Source: Apus apus
Taxonomy: Eukaryota > Chordata > Aves > Apodiformes > Apodidae
Reading direction: 5' to 3'
Assembly (NCBI RefSeq): GCF_020740795.1
Contig: NC_067305.1
Span: 2,666,001-2,730,000, forward strand
DNA: 64,000 nt
Shown here: positions 53,981-64,000 of the stretch, piece by piece
How the letters are laid out: the number at the start of each line of letters is the position of its first letter
Position numbering within the stretch: position 1 is the stretch's first letter
Notes under the pieces: generated by a model
Seen by the model: only the letters and a program-made list of their open reading frames with translations
The model's database searches: none
Told to the model about the DNA's origin: nothing
Position numbers and translations under genes: made by a program

Positions 53981-54290
53981 TGGGATATCCTGGCATATAC
54001 TGGGGTATGCTGGAGTATATCAGGGTGTACTGGGGTGTGCTGGGGTGTCCTGGCATATACTGGGGTGTGCTGGAGTATATCAGGGTATACTGGGGTGTGC
54101 TGGGGTATATTGGGGTGTGCTGGGGTATATTTGGGGATAATAAGGTATACTGAGGTGTGTTGGGGTATACTGGGGTGTGCTGGAGTATGTTGGGGTATAC
54201 TAGGGTGTGCTGGGGTATGCTAGGATATACTGGGGTGTGCGGGGGTATGTTGGGGTATACTAGAGTATACTGGGATATACTGGGGTGTGC
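53981..54290. repeat. Decamer array (TGGGGTATAC / TGGGGTGTGC), 31 units in exact 10-bp register
   Basis: Every ten bases a new unit begins, from tgggatatcc at 53,981 to tggggtgtgc at 54,290, with no length change. Two main unit types alternate. The plus strand carries GGGG at 10-bp spacing (five in a row at 54,092-54,136), so it can form G-quadruplexes. The open frames across it are artefacts of the period. Confidence 0.95.
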
Positions 54291-55033
54291 TCCTGCCAGG
54301 AGCAGCACCCAGAGCAGCATGGTGTGCTCTGCAGTGCAGGAGCAGGGAAGCAAGCACAGGGCTCTGTGAAGCTGAGCTAACAATTGAGGTGTGTTGTCTA
54401 AATGGTCAGCCCATATGAGAGTGCTAATAGAGATTATCCAAATAAAATGTATAGTCAAAGATGAGTCTAATTGTGCTTGTGGTTGGAGACAGGTTGGAAA
54501 AACTGTCACATCTGCTGCCCTTAGAAAAGGCAGCTCAGGATGTGTGAGAGCCAGGGAAGGGATCTGGGTGACAGAGCTGGACTGTGGACCCAGCTCCCAG
54601 AAGATACTGGGCAAATGTGAAGTACTCAAGAACTGCTAAAACCCCTCCCTTTCACAGTGCCTTTCCATTATAGAGTCACTCTTACCAATCAAAGTTTGAC
54701 ATTACCTTTAAATTGTGCTTGTGACATGAGACTGTGGGAGAGGGGAGATGGTTGCAGGTTAAGCAGCTTGAGCTCTGCTGATAACACAAGCTGGACCTCA
54801 AAGGGAGGACCAAAAGCTCCACAAAATCCTTTTGATCCTGTTGGTAAATGTTGTGTCAGGATACCCAGATATTGCAGTGGGTTGAAAATGCAGATACATG
54901 CATGATTTTGATAAACCCTCCAGTTAATGGTCTGCTGGATCCCTTACAGCAGAATGGCAACAGCTTGGTCGTCCCATGTTTGGGATATTACAGCTCATTG
55001 ACTACTGAGATAAAAGTCACTTTTCCTGAGTGT

Positions 55034-55130
55034 AGACACAGTCCTGGAGGTATTTAAAAGACATGTAGATGTGGTGCTTAGGGATGTGATTTAGTGGTGG
55101 GCTTGGTACTGTTAACAGTTGGTCCTACCT
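55034..55130 (+). mobile_element. Old CR1 fragment
   Basis: About 95 bases (gtcctggaggtatttaaaag, then catgtagatgtggtgcttag) that match the third subtype near 51.3 kb. No tail remains. Confidence 0.6.
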
Positions 55131-55299
55131 ACCACAGTGGTAGTGTTAGATTAACAGCTGGGCTGCTTCAGGAGAAGACTAAGGTGGAGGAAGATGCATG
55201 GAGGCATCACTCATGAGATAAGAGCAGTAGGATGAGTGCCTTGACAAGGCCCAGGGTAAATGCAGATAGATCGTGGTGGCAGGGCTTTCAGTTTGTGTA

Positions 55300-55695
55300 T
55301 GAAGACAGGCTGGGAGAGTTGGGGTGTTCAGCCTGGAGAAGAGAAGGCTCCAGGGAGACCTGAGAGCACCTTCCAGTGCCTGGAGGGGCTCCAGGAAAGC
55401 TGGGGAGGGGCTTGGGACAAGGGCAGGGAGGGAGAGGACAAGGGGGGGTGGATGAAAACTGGCAGAGGGAGATTGAGGTGAGACATGAGGAGGGAATTCT
55501 GGAGTGTGAGGGTGGGGAGAGCCTGGCCCAGGCTGCCCAGGGAAGCTGTGGCTGCCCCATCCCTGGCAGTGTTGAAGGGCAGGTTGGATGGGGCTTGGAG
55601 CAGCCTGGGCTGGTGGGAGGTGTCCCTGCCCATGCAGGGGGGGGGTGTCACTGGATGATCTTGAAGGTCCCTTCCAACCCAAACCATTCATTCTC
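55300..55695 (+). mobile_element. CR1 fragment, subtype A, 395 bp
   Basis: From tgaagacaggctgggagagt to ccaaaccattcattctctg. A run of nine G replaces the usual five near 55,637. Confidence 0.92.
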
Positions 55696-56099
55696 TGAAA
55701 TCACCCAGCTGTGGTTGGAGGGCTGGTGCTCAGGCAGCAGGTTGCTTCCTGCCAGGCTGGGCTTGGTGGTGAGGCACAGGCTGCTGCCCTGAGCTGCTGC
55801 TTCACGTTGACCACAGGCTTCCTGTGAGCTACATAATGTCACCCATCTGGTAAAACAGAAGAAATTCCATTTGCAAGTTCTTTCCTGCCTCAAGCAAAGA
55901 ATCCTCTCTTCATACAGCTGTGGGCACAGAGTGTGGAAATAAGTTTCTTCTTCAACGTAATCATTCCCTCTATGGAACATCTGCCCACCTAAATGATCCA
56001 AGACAGCTTACACAACTTTGCACTTTTATCACTCTTCCCATCCAACCCTGGCACTGGATCTGAAGCTATTTTTGGCTAACATTCCTCTGACCACACTCA

Positions 56100-58140
56100 C
56101 AGATTTCCAGCTCCAGAGTCACTGGTAGCAAGTGACTCATCCCAGTTGTAGCTGCATCTCAGGACCATGACTTGAAAGATACCAGGGTGGAGGGGAGGGA
56201 AAATCCAGTATTTCAGCAATGCCCACATGAAGCTCAACAGGAGAAGAAAATACTGCACTGAGAAAATACACTGACAAGGCAGGAAGGGAGACAGAAGAGT
56301 CTGTTTATAGCAGAGTCATTTCTAAACTTAAACAGCTCATGTTTTCTTTCCCACCAAGGACTTGCAAGATCTTCTTGATCAGGTGAAAGGATCTACAGCA
56401 AATAAGTGTAGGTCTCTCTGGAGAAAAAAACAACAACAACAAACTGAAATCCAAAAAAGCCACGTGCACACCAGAAAACACACACACACACAAATCCCCC
56501 ACCAAATTAATTTCTAGAATAATACCCAGCTCTCAGCTCCCACAAATCAACATTGCTCCACCAAAGCCTTCCACCAGCTGATAACTCACCTTCATCTCTC
56601 TGTTATAACATGACTCTTCTCCTGTTTTGTTCTCGTAAGTGGAGCAAACAGTGTTTGCCCTGACAGAGGCACAAAGACATTTTTATTTTAACACTCATTA
56701 AAACCTGCACACCAGTGGGGTTTGAAGCAAGGCAGCCCAGGCCAAGGCAGTCCATTGTTTTATGCAACATGCTTAGTATGGTATGTGACATATGCTTTTA
56801 TAAAGCATGAAAGGCAGTGCTTTAGGACTCCTAGCCTATATAATTAGAATTTCTAGCCTATATAATGATTTTGTTTGATGCTGGATATCACCTCTTTTCA
56901 GAGGTCTTGCCTAGACCCTCTGAACTTTAAAGCTAAAGCCAAATTGCAATGCTGTTTGTGCCCACAGGCAATTGCACTTTTGAAAAAGAAACCATTTGGT
57001 CTCAAATGAGATGCAGACGGAAGTTACACGTAGAGAAGTTCTTTCCAGCAGCTCAGAAAAAAACCCCAGTTGCATCTCTGGAACTTCACTCAACAGAAGA
57101 ATTACATCTTTCCTCTCACTGTTGCAGGAGGAGGACAGAAGGCTCGTTTCCCCCCTCCCGAGCCAAGGGACACTGTGTCAGTGGTGTCACTCTGTTTACC
57201 AAGCAGGTCTAGCCCAAAGCAGAACAAGGCTTTGTCTGTCCTCCCTGTTTACACTCTGTTGTAACCAGGAAAGAGGATGAATGTGTAACCAGAGTTAAGA
57301 GCCACAGAAACACGTGCTGCCACTTGATTGCTTCTAGAGCCAGATCCCCCCTGTGGGCTGTGAGCACAAGCAGAGAAGTTGTTGCTGGTGGTTGACTGTA
57401 ATTCAGTCTGAAATGTTAATAATCCACAGGGCTACTTCATATTTTCCTGTGTTGTTTTTCTTTTTAAAACATAAAACCACTGTAGTAAACAAAGTTACAG
57501 AGCTTTTAAATGCTGACAGTCAGGAAGTGTTGAACTTCCCCAAACAAGCTGAACCCTTCTGATTAATACTCAGGTTCCAAACTTCCACAGGACTTCAACT
57601 TCTGGTCCCAGCTCAGGGTGCATGAAGTGACCTGAGACATTGAAAACATTCACAAGGCAGGTAGATAGAAAGTGGTTGTCCTCCCAGAGTCTTTGCAGAA
57701 TAATTCCACCCCAGCTTACCTGCTTGGGACACAAGTTACTCCACATCCAGCTGTGGGGTCAATGTCCTACTGCTCACCTGTCCCACAGGACAGGCAGCTC
57801 TGGTGTTTTTGTAGAATGAAACAGTCCCTGATCTGCTGGCTCGATGAAATCAGGCTGCAGCAGTGGAAGGAGTTTCCTGCATCTCGTTGCTCCCCCCTTC
57901 AGCTTTGCTGCTGCAATTCACAGCATCACAGCTCAGATCCACTTGGCAGCTGCTCGAGGCCACAAAGGCACACTTTGCCTGGAGGTGGCCAAGAACAAAA
58001 GGACACCAGCCTTCTTGGCACTGCCAGGCAGGGGATGGCTTTGGGCAGAGAACTGGAATGGAAAGGTGAGGACAAACATGGCCATTGAGTGCAGCCTGTC
58101 CATCAAAACCTTGAAAACCCAGCCACACCTCCCTGAAATA
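56100..58140. other. Stretch with no recognised gene
   Basis: Unassigned sequence with small CAA and CA runs (56,430-56,492) and a 20-bp duplicated ctagcctatataat element near 56,831-56,870. No CR1 copy and no convincing exon were seen. Confidence 0.5.
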
Positions 58141-58232
58141 GAATCATGGAATCATAGAATGGTGAAGGTTGGAAGGGATCTTAAAGATCATAAGGTTCCA
58201 ACCTCCCTGCTGTGAGCAGGGACACCCAGCTG
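58141..58232 (-). mobile_element. CR1 tail fragment
   Basis: Inverted tail gaatcatggaatcatagaat through gtgagcagggacacc. It is cut off exactly where a plus-strand copy starts. Confidence 0.85.
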
Positions 58233-58235
58233 GGA

Positions 58236-58780
58236 GAGAGAGGTGATTCTGCACCTCTGCTCTGGTGAGACCCCACCTGGAGTATTGTGTCCAGCTCTGA
58301 AGCCCTCAGCACAGGAGAGACATGGAGCTGTTGGAGAGAGTCCAGAGGAGGCCACAGAAATGATCCAAGGGCTGGAGCAGCTCTGCTCTGGAGCCAGGCT
58401 GGGAGAGTTGGGGTGTTCAGCCTGGAGAAGAGAAGGCTCCAGGGAGACCTTAGAGCAGCTTCCAGTGCCTGAAGGGGCTCCAGGAAAGCTGGGGAGGGGC
58501 TTGGGACAAGGGCAGGAGGGAGAGGACAAGGGGGGATGGATGAAAACTGGAAGAGGGAGATTGAGGTGAGACATGGGGAGGGAATTCTGGAGTGTGAGGG
58601 TGGTGAGAGCCTGGCCCAGGTTGCCCAGGGAAGCTGTGGCTGCCCCATCCCTGGCAGTGTTGAAGGGCAGGTTGGATGGGGCTTGGAGCAGCCTGGGCTG
58701 GTGGGAGGTGTCCCTGCCCATGCAGGGGGTTGGATCTAGATGATCTTGACGATCCCTTCCAACCCAAACCATTCTTCTAT
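58236..58780 (+). mobile_element. CR1 fragment, subtype A, 545 bp
   Basis: From ggtgattctgcacctctgct to ccaaaccattcttctatg. Its 5' end meets the inverted fragment head to head, so it probably inserted beside or into the older copy. Confidence 0.92.
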
Positions 58781-59888
58781 GCAGGTGCTGAAGGGGACAC
58801 CACCTTAGCTGTTTTGTTGATCTTGTGATCCCTTCCTGTCACATCATCCTGATCCTTGCTTGTTGACCCTGTCCTGTCACTCCCTCCTGGGCTGCTGGTT
58901 ACTCTGTCCCTCCCCGTGGTTCTTAATGCTCATGGTTTATCTGGGAGAGACTTATTTAAATTCACTGCACTTCAAAGTCCTGCACTGCACAGAACTTCTA
59001 CTGAAACCCTGTGCCAGGGCTCTCCAGTCATTGAGAGCTTAATTCCACAGAGGTTGCCTCTGTACAGAAGCTGTGTTGACACAAGCTGTGTTGATTTAGT
59101 TCTATCAATACAATTATCTTTGGTTGCCTCCAAGGTGTGGACACATCCACCTCTAGCTTCTGTGAGCTGAAAAGGCTCCAGCTCCCTGCAGGGAGTGGCA
59201 CCTACAGACCCACATCCACTGCTTTTTCCATCCCCATGCCCAGTGGTTTTTTTGGTGGAATTTCCAGACAGCTGTGCCCAAACCGGTCACATAACAGTCC
59301 AGATAAATGCTTAGTCCTTTTTCTTTCTGCTGAAAGGGAATTTCCAGGGTGGTGGAGAAGAGAGCATTTGCATTTCTAGCTGTGCTAAAAACATGTTAGG
59401 GGAAAGATATTAGAAGAGTGACCTCTTCAAAGTCCTTGTCACCAAAAGTGTGAGCCAGGAAGCCTCTGCTGGGACTGTTGTGATAGTTGCTGCCACCCAA
59501 GGGAGATAGAAGAGAGGGCAAGGGAAGGGCTGAAGGCCTTTTCTTCTTGCTCTTGTCTTTAGAACTCTTCAGGCTGGGCACGGCTGGAGGAAAGCAGAGC
59601 TCTGGGATGCTGTCAGGACAGGGCAGAGCACCCTGGAACACTGGAGCAGTGACAGCCTGGATTCCCTTGTCCTGCTGAAGAGACATGTGGGCAGAGAAGA
59701 ATGTGCTACGATGCCACTGGGAAATTCCAGCACGGCCTTGGCAAAACCAGGCTCAGCAGATTTATCCTCTTCAGCCCAGCCAAAAGCACAGCAGAGGGCT
59801 GCTGGCTGACCAGCAGCACAGCCAGAGATGTCTGATGCCAAAGGAAACACTCCTGGAGCCATGGTTGGGATAGGCTGTCACCTGGCCC

Positions 59889-59957
59889 TCCAGAGGAGGC
59901 TGTGAAGATGATCCAGGGGCTGGAGCATCTCAGGCTGAGAGAGTTGGGGTGCTTGAA
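59889..59957 (+). mobile_element. CR1 internal fragment
   Basis: Short piece (cagaggaggctgtgaagatg to gagttggggtgcttga) lying 40 bases before a longer copy that repeats the same block. Confidence 0.75.
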
Positions 59958-59989
59958 GGGCATAAGCAGGGCTCTCCTATGTGGGCCAC

Positions 59990-60487
59990 TAGTTCTGGAG
60001 CCCCCAACATGAGAAGGACATGGAGCTCCTGGAGAGTCCAGAGGAGGCCACGGAGATGATCCAAGGGCTGGAGCAGCTCTGCTCTGGAGCCAGGCTGGGA
60101 GAGTTGGGGTGTTCAGCCTGGAGAAGAGAAGGCTCCAGGGAGACCTTAGAGCAGCTTCCAGTGCCTGAAGGGGCTCCAGGAAAGCTGGGGAGGGACTTGG
60201 GACAAGGGCAGGGAGGGAGAGGACAAGGGGGGATGGATGAAAACTGGCAGAGGGAGATTGAGGTGAGACATGAGGAGGGACTTCTTCCTTGTGAGGGTGG
60301 TGAGAGCCTGGCCCAGGTTGCCCAGGGAAGCTGTGGCTGCCCCATCCCTGGCAGTGTTGAAGGGCAGGTTGGATGGGGCTTGGAGCAGCCTGGGCTGGTG
60401 GGAGGTGTCCCTGCCCATGCAGGGGGTTGGATCTGGATGATCTTGAAGGTCCCTTCCCACCCAAACCATCCCATGATCCTGTGACTA
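59990..60487 (+). mobile_element. CR1 fragment, subtype A, 500 bp
   Basis: From agttctggagcccccaacat to ccatcccatgatcctgtgac. It reads gggacttcttccttgtgagg where most copies have gggaattctggagtgtgagg. Confidence 0.92.
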
Positions 60488-61413
60488 CACACTGCAGGGT
60501 GCAGGGGCAGCAGCTCCAGGCAGGGAAACCCGTCACTTCGGTGACTACAGAAGTTTCCTCAACAGGTTTGGAGATTTCCTCTGTTCCTAAGTGCTTCTTC
60601 TGGAGCAACCACCTGCCTACAACCCCAGCACCATCTGCTTCACAATTGGAAATCATTGTGAAGTGAAATCTTATCCCTGATATATTTAAATCAGGAAAAC
60701 ATGGCACAGCCAGAGAGAAGTCTGGCACAGGTAGGAAGGAGCTGTGGGGGTTCCTAAGGGATTCTCCCTGTTAAACCTGGCTGAAGACATGCAAACTTTA
60801 AAGAAAAAAACAAAAAGCAACAACCCCAAAGGCATTTTGTTGTTCTCATTTGATTTGAATCCCCTGGGAACGTTTTCATTTCTTCAGCAAAGCAGCACAA
60901 GGGGATAGTTTCCTTTAAGGTTTCATCACCAGCAACCAAAACTACTGTATTTTTTTTGCACAGACGAACATGAACTTGCAAAGGAATTGCAAGGAATTTG
61001 CTTCCATCCAAAGACCAGCTGATGTCAGCATTTCCCTTTGGTGAAATCGAGTCAAACGGATCCGTTTGAGCAGGATTGGAATTCAGCTGGATTCCAGTTT
61101 CTTTGAGGAACGTGCCCTCCTGTGGGTGTCTGTTACAGCTGCAGCAAACTTCCCACTTTCTGAGCAGGCTCAATTTCTTCTCTTTCCTTAACAGAAGCTT
61201 CCTTAGATAAGGCTCCTTCCCCCAAACCCACCCTGCTGCTGTCTGGGAATAAAGGGATGAGATTTGCCTTCTGGAACAGGCTGCAAAGAAACAAAGAGAA
61301 AGGAAACCCAGTGACCAGCTTGACACAAGAGGTGAAAGAAGGGCCCTAATTTAATTAAATTAAAACCCTGGGATTACTCCCCCAGGAGCAAACTGGCTGA
61401 AGTTTGTAGGAAG

Positions 61414-61548
61414 TGTCCAAGGGCAGGTTGGATGGGGCTTGGAGCAAGCTGGGCTGGTGGGAGGTGTCCCTGCCCATGCAGGGGCTTGGATCTAGATGAT
61501 CTTGAAGGTCCCTTCCAACCCAAACCATTATATGATTCTATGATTTTC
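61414..61548 (+). mobile_element. CR1 fragment, 135 bp
   Basis: From gtccaagggcaggttggatg to the double tail ttatatgattctatgatttt. Confidence 0.9.
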
Positions 61549-62511
61549 CTTAGAGAAAAACCCCAGATGTTTAATTTAGAAAACAGGAGGTTGAAGGAAG
61601 AAATGAGAGCAACCTTCAAACACATCAAAAGGAGCTATTAAGAAAACAATATGAATCTGTTTTCCATTTCCCAGGGTGAGGGGGGGTGTTCATGTGTATG
61701 AGGTGACTTCTCAGAAACTGCCCCATCCCCATTTTCTCTTTTATTGTTCATTAAGCAATGACCCTCAGCACAAGTTGATTTTATTAAAATATCCTCTGCT
61801 TAAGGATCTACAGCCCATTCAGAGAGTGACTTCTCTTGCTTTGGAGCCTCTCAGAGCCTCCCCCAGCACATCCTTAGTGCTCAGACACTGAATTTCTCCA
61901 GTATAACTCTCCCAGTAACCCATCAAAACCAGGTATATCAACCCCAAATCTGTGAGCAGACCAAACACTAACCAGCAAGTCCAGTCTCTCCAGTTTATAT
62001 TGCCTCACTCAGACACTTTCCCTGTCTCTCCCTTTTCCAGTAACTCCTTGCCTGAAATGTTAGGTAAGAAAACTAATAATCCTGCAGCATTTGGAGCTGG
62101 TTGTGTTATTGGAGTCTCCATGGGTACAGATTCCACACACTTCCTTGGCTTAGGCTGGGACATACTTTTCAGAAAACGTTACAGAAAAAAAGACATCCTC
62201 AAAGCTTTTTTCACATGTCAATGAGCTGAGCCTTGAAACCCTGAAATGTCTGATGGGGATGTTTTTTGGTGGTGTTTTGTTGTTTTTTTTCTGCAGCAAT
62301 TGAAAAGGGCACGTGGTGATTCTGCTGGGCTTCCATGGGGGAAAAAAAAAGCCAACAACAAAACCCCCACAAACACAAGTATTCTGAAAAGCTTTCTAAA
62401 AAAATGTTGCTTTCCTTGGCAGCACCTGCCTTCAAAAACTAGAGAGAAGAACTGAGATTGACCTAGAGCACATATTGGTTTTCCTTATGCAGCCCTTGCT
62501 GCCAGAATGCA

Positions 62512-62978
62512 TGGAATCATAGAATGCTTTGGGTTGGAAGGACCTTAAAGATCATCCAGTCCCAACCCCCCTGCATGGGCAGGGACACCTCCCACCAGCC
62601 CAGGTTGCTCCAAGCCCCATCCAACCTGCCCTTCAACACTGCCAGGGATGGGGCAGCCACAGCTTCCCTGGGCAACCTGGGCCAGGCTCTCACCACCCTC
62701 ACACTCCAGAATTCCCTCCTCATGTCTCACCTCAATCTCCCTCTTCCAGTTTTCATCCATCCCCCCTTGTCCTCTCCCTCCCTGCCCTTGTCCCAAGCCC
62801 CTCCCCAGCTTTCCTGGAGCCCCTTCAGGCACTGGAAGGTGCTCTAAGGTCTCCCTGGAGCCTTCTCTTCTCCAGGCTGAACACCCCAACTCTCCCAGCC
62901 TGGCTCCAGAGCAGAGCTGCTCCAGCCCTTGGATCATCTCTGTGGCCTCCTCTGGACTCTCTCCAGGAGAGGAGGTGG
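62512..62978 (-). mobile_element. CR1 fragment, subtype A, 465 bp
   Basis: From ggaatcatagaatgctttgg to cctctggactctctccagg, close in sequence to the 40,739 copy. Confidence 0.93.
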
Positions 62979-63262
62979 GGAGCAGAGCACCTCCTTATCC
63001 TGTGATTAAAGCAAGTGCCATGGTCACCTCAGCTCTATCATCATTTTTCACTGAAGAGAAGTTCCCAGGCTCTAGGACGGGGTTAACTCTGGTTGGGTCA
63101 GACCAGCTGGATGGTCAGACCATCCCATGGGAGATGTGATCACCCACAAGAAGAGGCAGGACACATCCCCATTTGTCTTTAAAGTTGTCTCTCCCTTCAC
63201 AATTTCTTCTTTAGGAGCAAAACTGTCCTTAAACTTAACCACCCAGCCATGGCCAGACTCAC

Positions 63263-63294
<32 letters not shown>

Positions 63295-63306
63295 CCACCA
63301 TCACCC
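63263..63306. repeat. ATC trinucleotide microsatellite
   Basis: About eleven uninterrupted CAT/ATC triplets followed by caccaccatcacc, in sequence with no recognised gene. Confidence 0.92.
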
Positions 63307-64000
63307 TATCAAGACCCTTTGGTTGCAAAGAGAAGCCTCTTAGAAGCTGAACACTGGAACCATCTTCATTCTCAAATGTGTCCAAATTTGTCCCATATTC
63401 CCAAAGGAAGGTGAAAAATGAGCAGCAGTGTCAGTGTCTCCTTCACTGTCTCACAGGGTCAGGCATGAAGCTCAACCTGCATGAAATGCCAGAAAACAGG
63501 ACAATTTGGCCTTTCTTTGGAAAAAGACAGGGAGAAGATGGTTCAGCAGGACCCAAGGTTCTTGCAACTGCTTAATATTAATTTCCAAGGGAGTTGCTTT
63601 TAGCTACCTGGAAAAGTTTGTACCTGCTGATTTGGTGGTAGAGGAATCTGTATCCAAAAGGAGCTTTCCCAACCCAGCAGGGACAGAATTGGTGGTGCCC
63701 ACTACAACCAGCCTGCTTTTTGCCCCCAAAATGAAGGAAGAAAGGCCATCCTTATGGATAGATTTTAGTCCGTGTGCTTTCAGGACACCTGGCCCTGCTG
63801 TCCTGGTGAGGCCAGGCAGTCACATCCAGCCTGGAATGTGATCCAGATCCCCTTCTTCACCTGGCTCAAGTCTCTCCTGGTCCCTCAGGGAAGAGGTTTC
63901 AAGGAAACTCCACCTGAAACCTGTGGGATTCCCAGCCTGAACTGCTTCCAGGGGAGGCAGAGGATTCCCAGGCTGGAAAACCCTGACTCTCCCCACAGGG

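Larger units (their letters stand above)
58781..64000. other. Right flank with no recognised gene
   Basis: Apart from CR1 copies at 59,889, 59,990, 61,414 and 62,512 and the ATC run, nothing is recognisable. From memory of human gene order RFX2 would be expected beyond ACSBG2, but none of its coding exons is visible here. Confidence 0.5.

Noticed and set aside
50460..54290. CRISPR-like direct repeats
   Set aside because: The arrays have no spacers and the window is vertebrate nuclear DNA.
53845..54629. Open frames of about 100 to 218 codons over the decamer array
   Set aside because: A 10-bp period without stops stays open in every frame; the translations are the same decapeptide in different registers.
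58141..58780. Twin-priming 5' inversion of one CR1 insertion
   Set aside because: The inverted piece contains the 3' tail itself, which does not fit an inversion of internal sequence; two separate insertions explain it better.
51426..64000. RFX2 or another gene on the right flank
   Set aside because: RFX2 was expected from remembered human gene order, but no DNA-binding-domain exon or other coding exon could be recognised.

Overview
The window is vertebrate nuclear DNA, almost certainly from a bird. It carries about 35 pieces of the CR1 LINE retrotransposon, recognisable by a 3' end made of short ATTCTATG-type repeats instead of poly(A). It also holds two unmistakable multi-exon vertebrate genes with compact introns. 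The many well-preserved CR1 3' ends point to a lineage with recent CR1 activity. Woodpeckers and their relatives fit that from general knowledge, but this is inference and the species cannot be fixed from the sequence.

Left half, plus strand, 1 to about 31,675: MLLT1 (ENL), a chromatin reader of the super elongation and DOT1L complexes. Ten coding exons lie between 3,335 and 27,053 and give 489 residues. The first ~66 residues and the promoter lie left of the window. A 3' UTR of about 4.6 kb follows and probably ends at the AATAAA at 31,652, which is followed by a GT-rich stretch.

Middle, minus strand, about 50,280 down to 32,905: ACSBG2, a bubblegum-family long-chain acyl-CoA synthetase. 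Fifteen coding exons run from the ATG at 45,979 to the TAG at 33,022, with all phases matching (713 residues). The two genes converge tail to tail with about 1.2 kb between their 3' ends, an arrangement that I recall is shared with human 19p13.3. Two candidate ACSBG2 promoters are visible: a CpG island with CCAAT and GC boxes near 50.3 kb, and a CpG-rich CCAAT/TATA-like promoter near 46.45 kb. An unrecognised small membrane-protein ORF (47,691-47,927, minus) lies between them.

Right part, about 50.4 to 64 kb: no gene recognised. It starts with a C-rich 24-bp minisatellite directly upstream of the ACSBG2 CpG island. A G-rich array of 31 decamers in exact 10-bp register lies at 53,981-54,290. 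The rest is CR1 copies and unassigned sequence. The longest open frames in the window (up to 418 codons) are by-products of these repeats. I did not find a clearly novel biological system. The best leads are the intronic membrane ORF, the two tandem arrays, the alternative ACSBG2 promoters with a possible 12-nt exon, and the CR1 burst with copies very close to splice sites.
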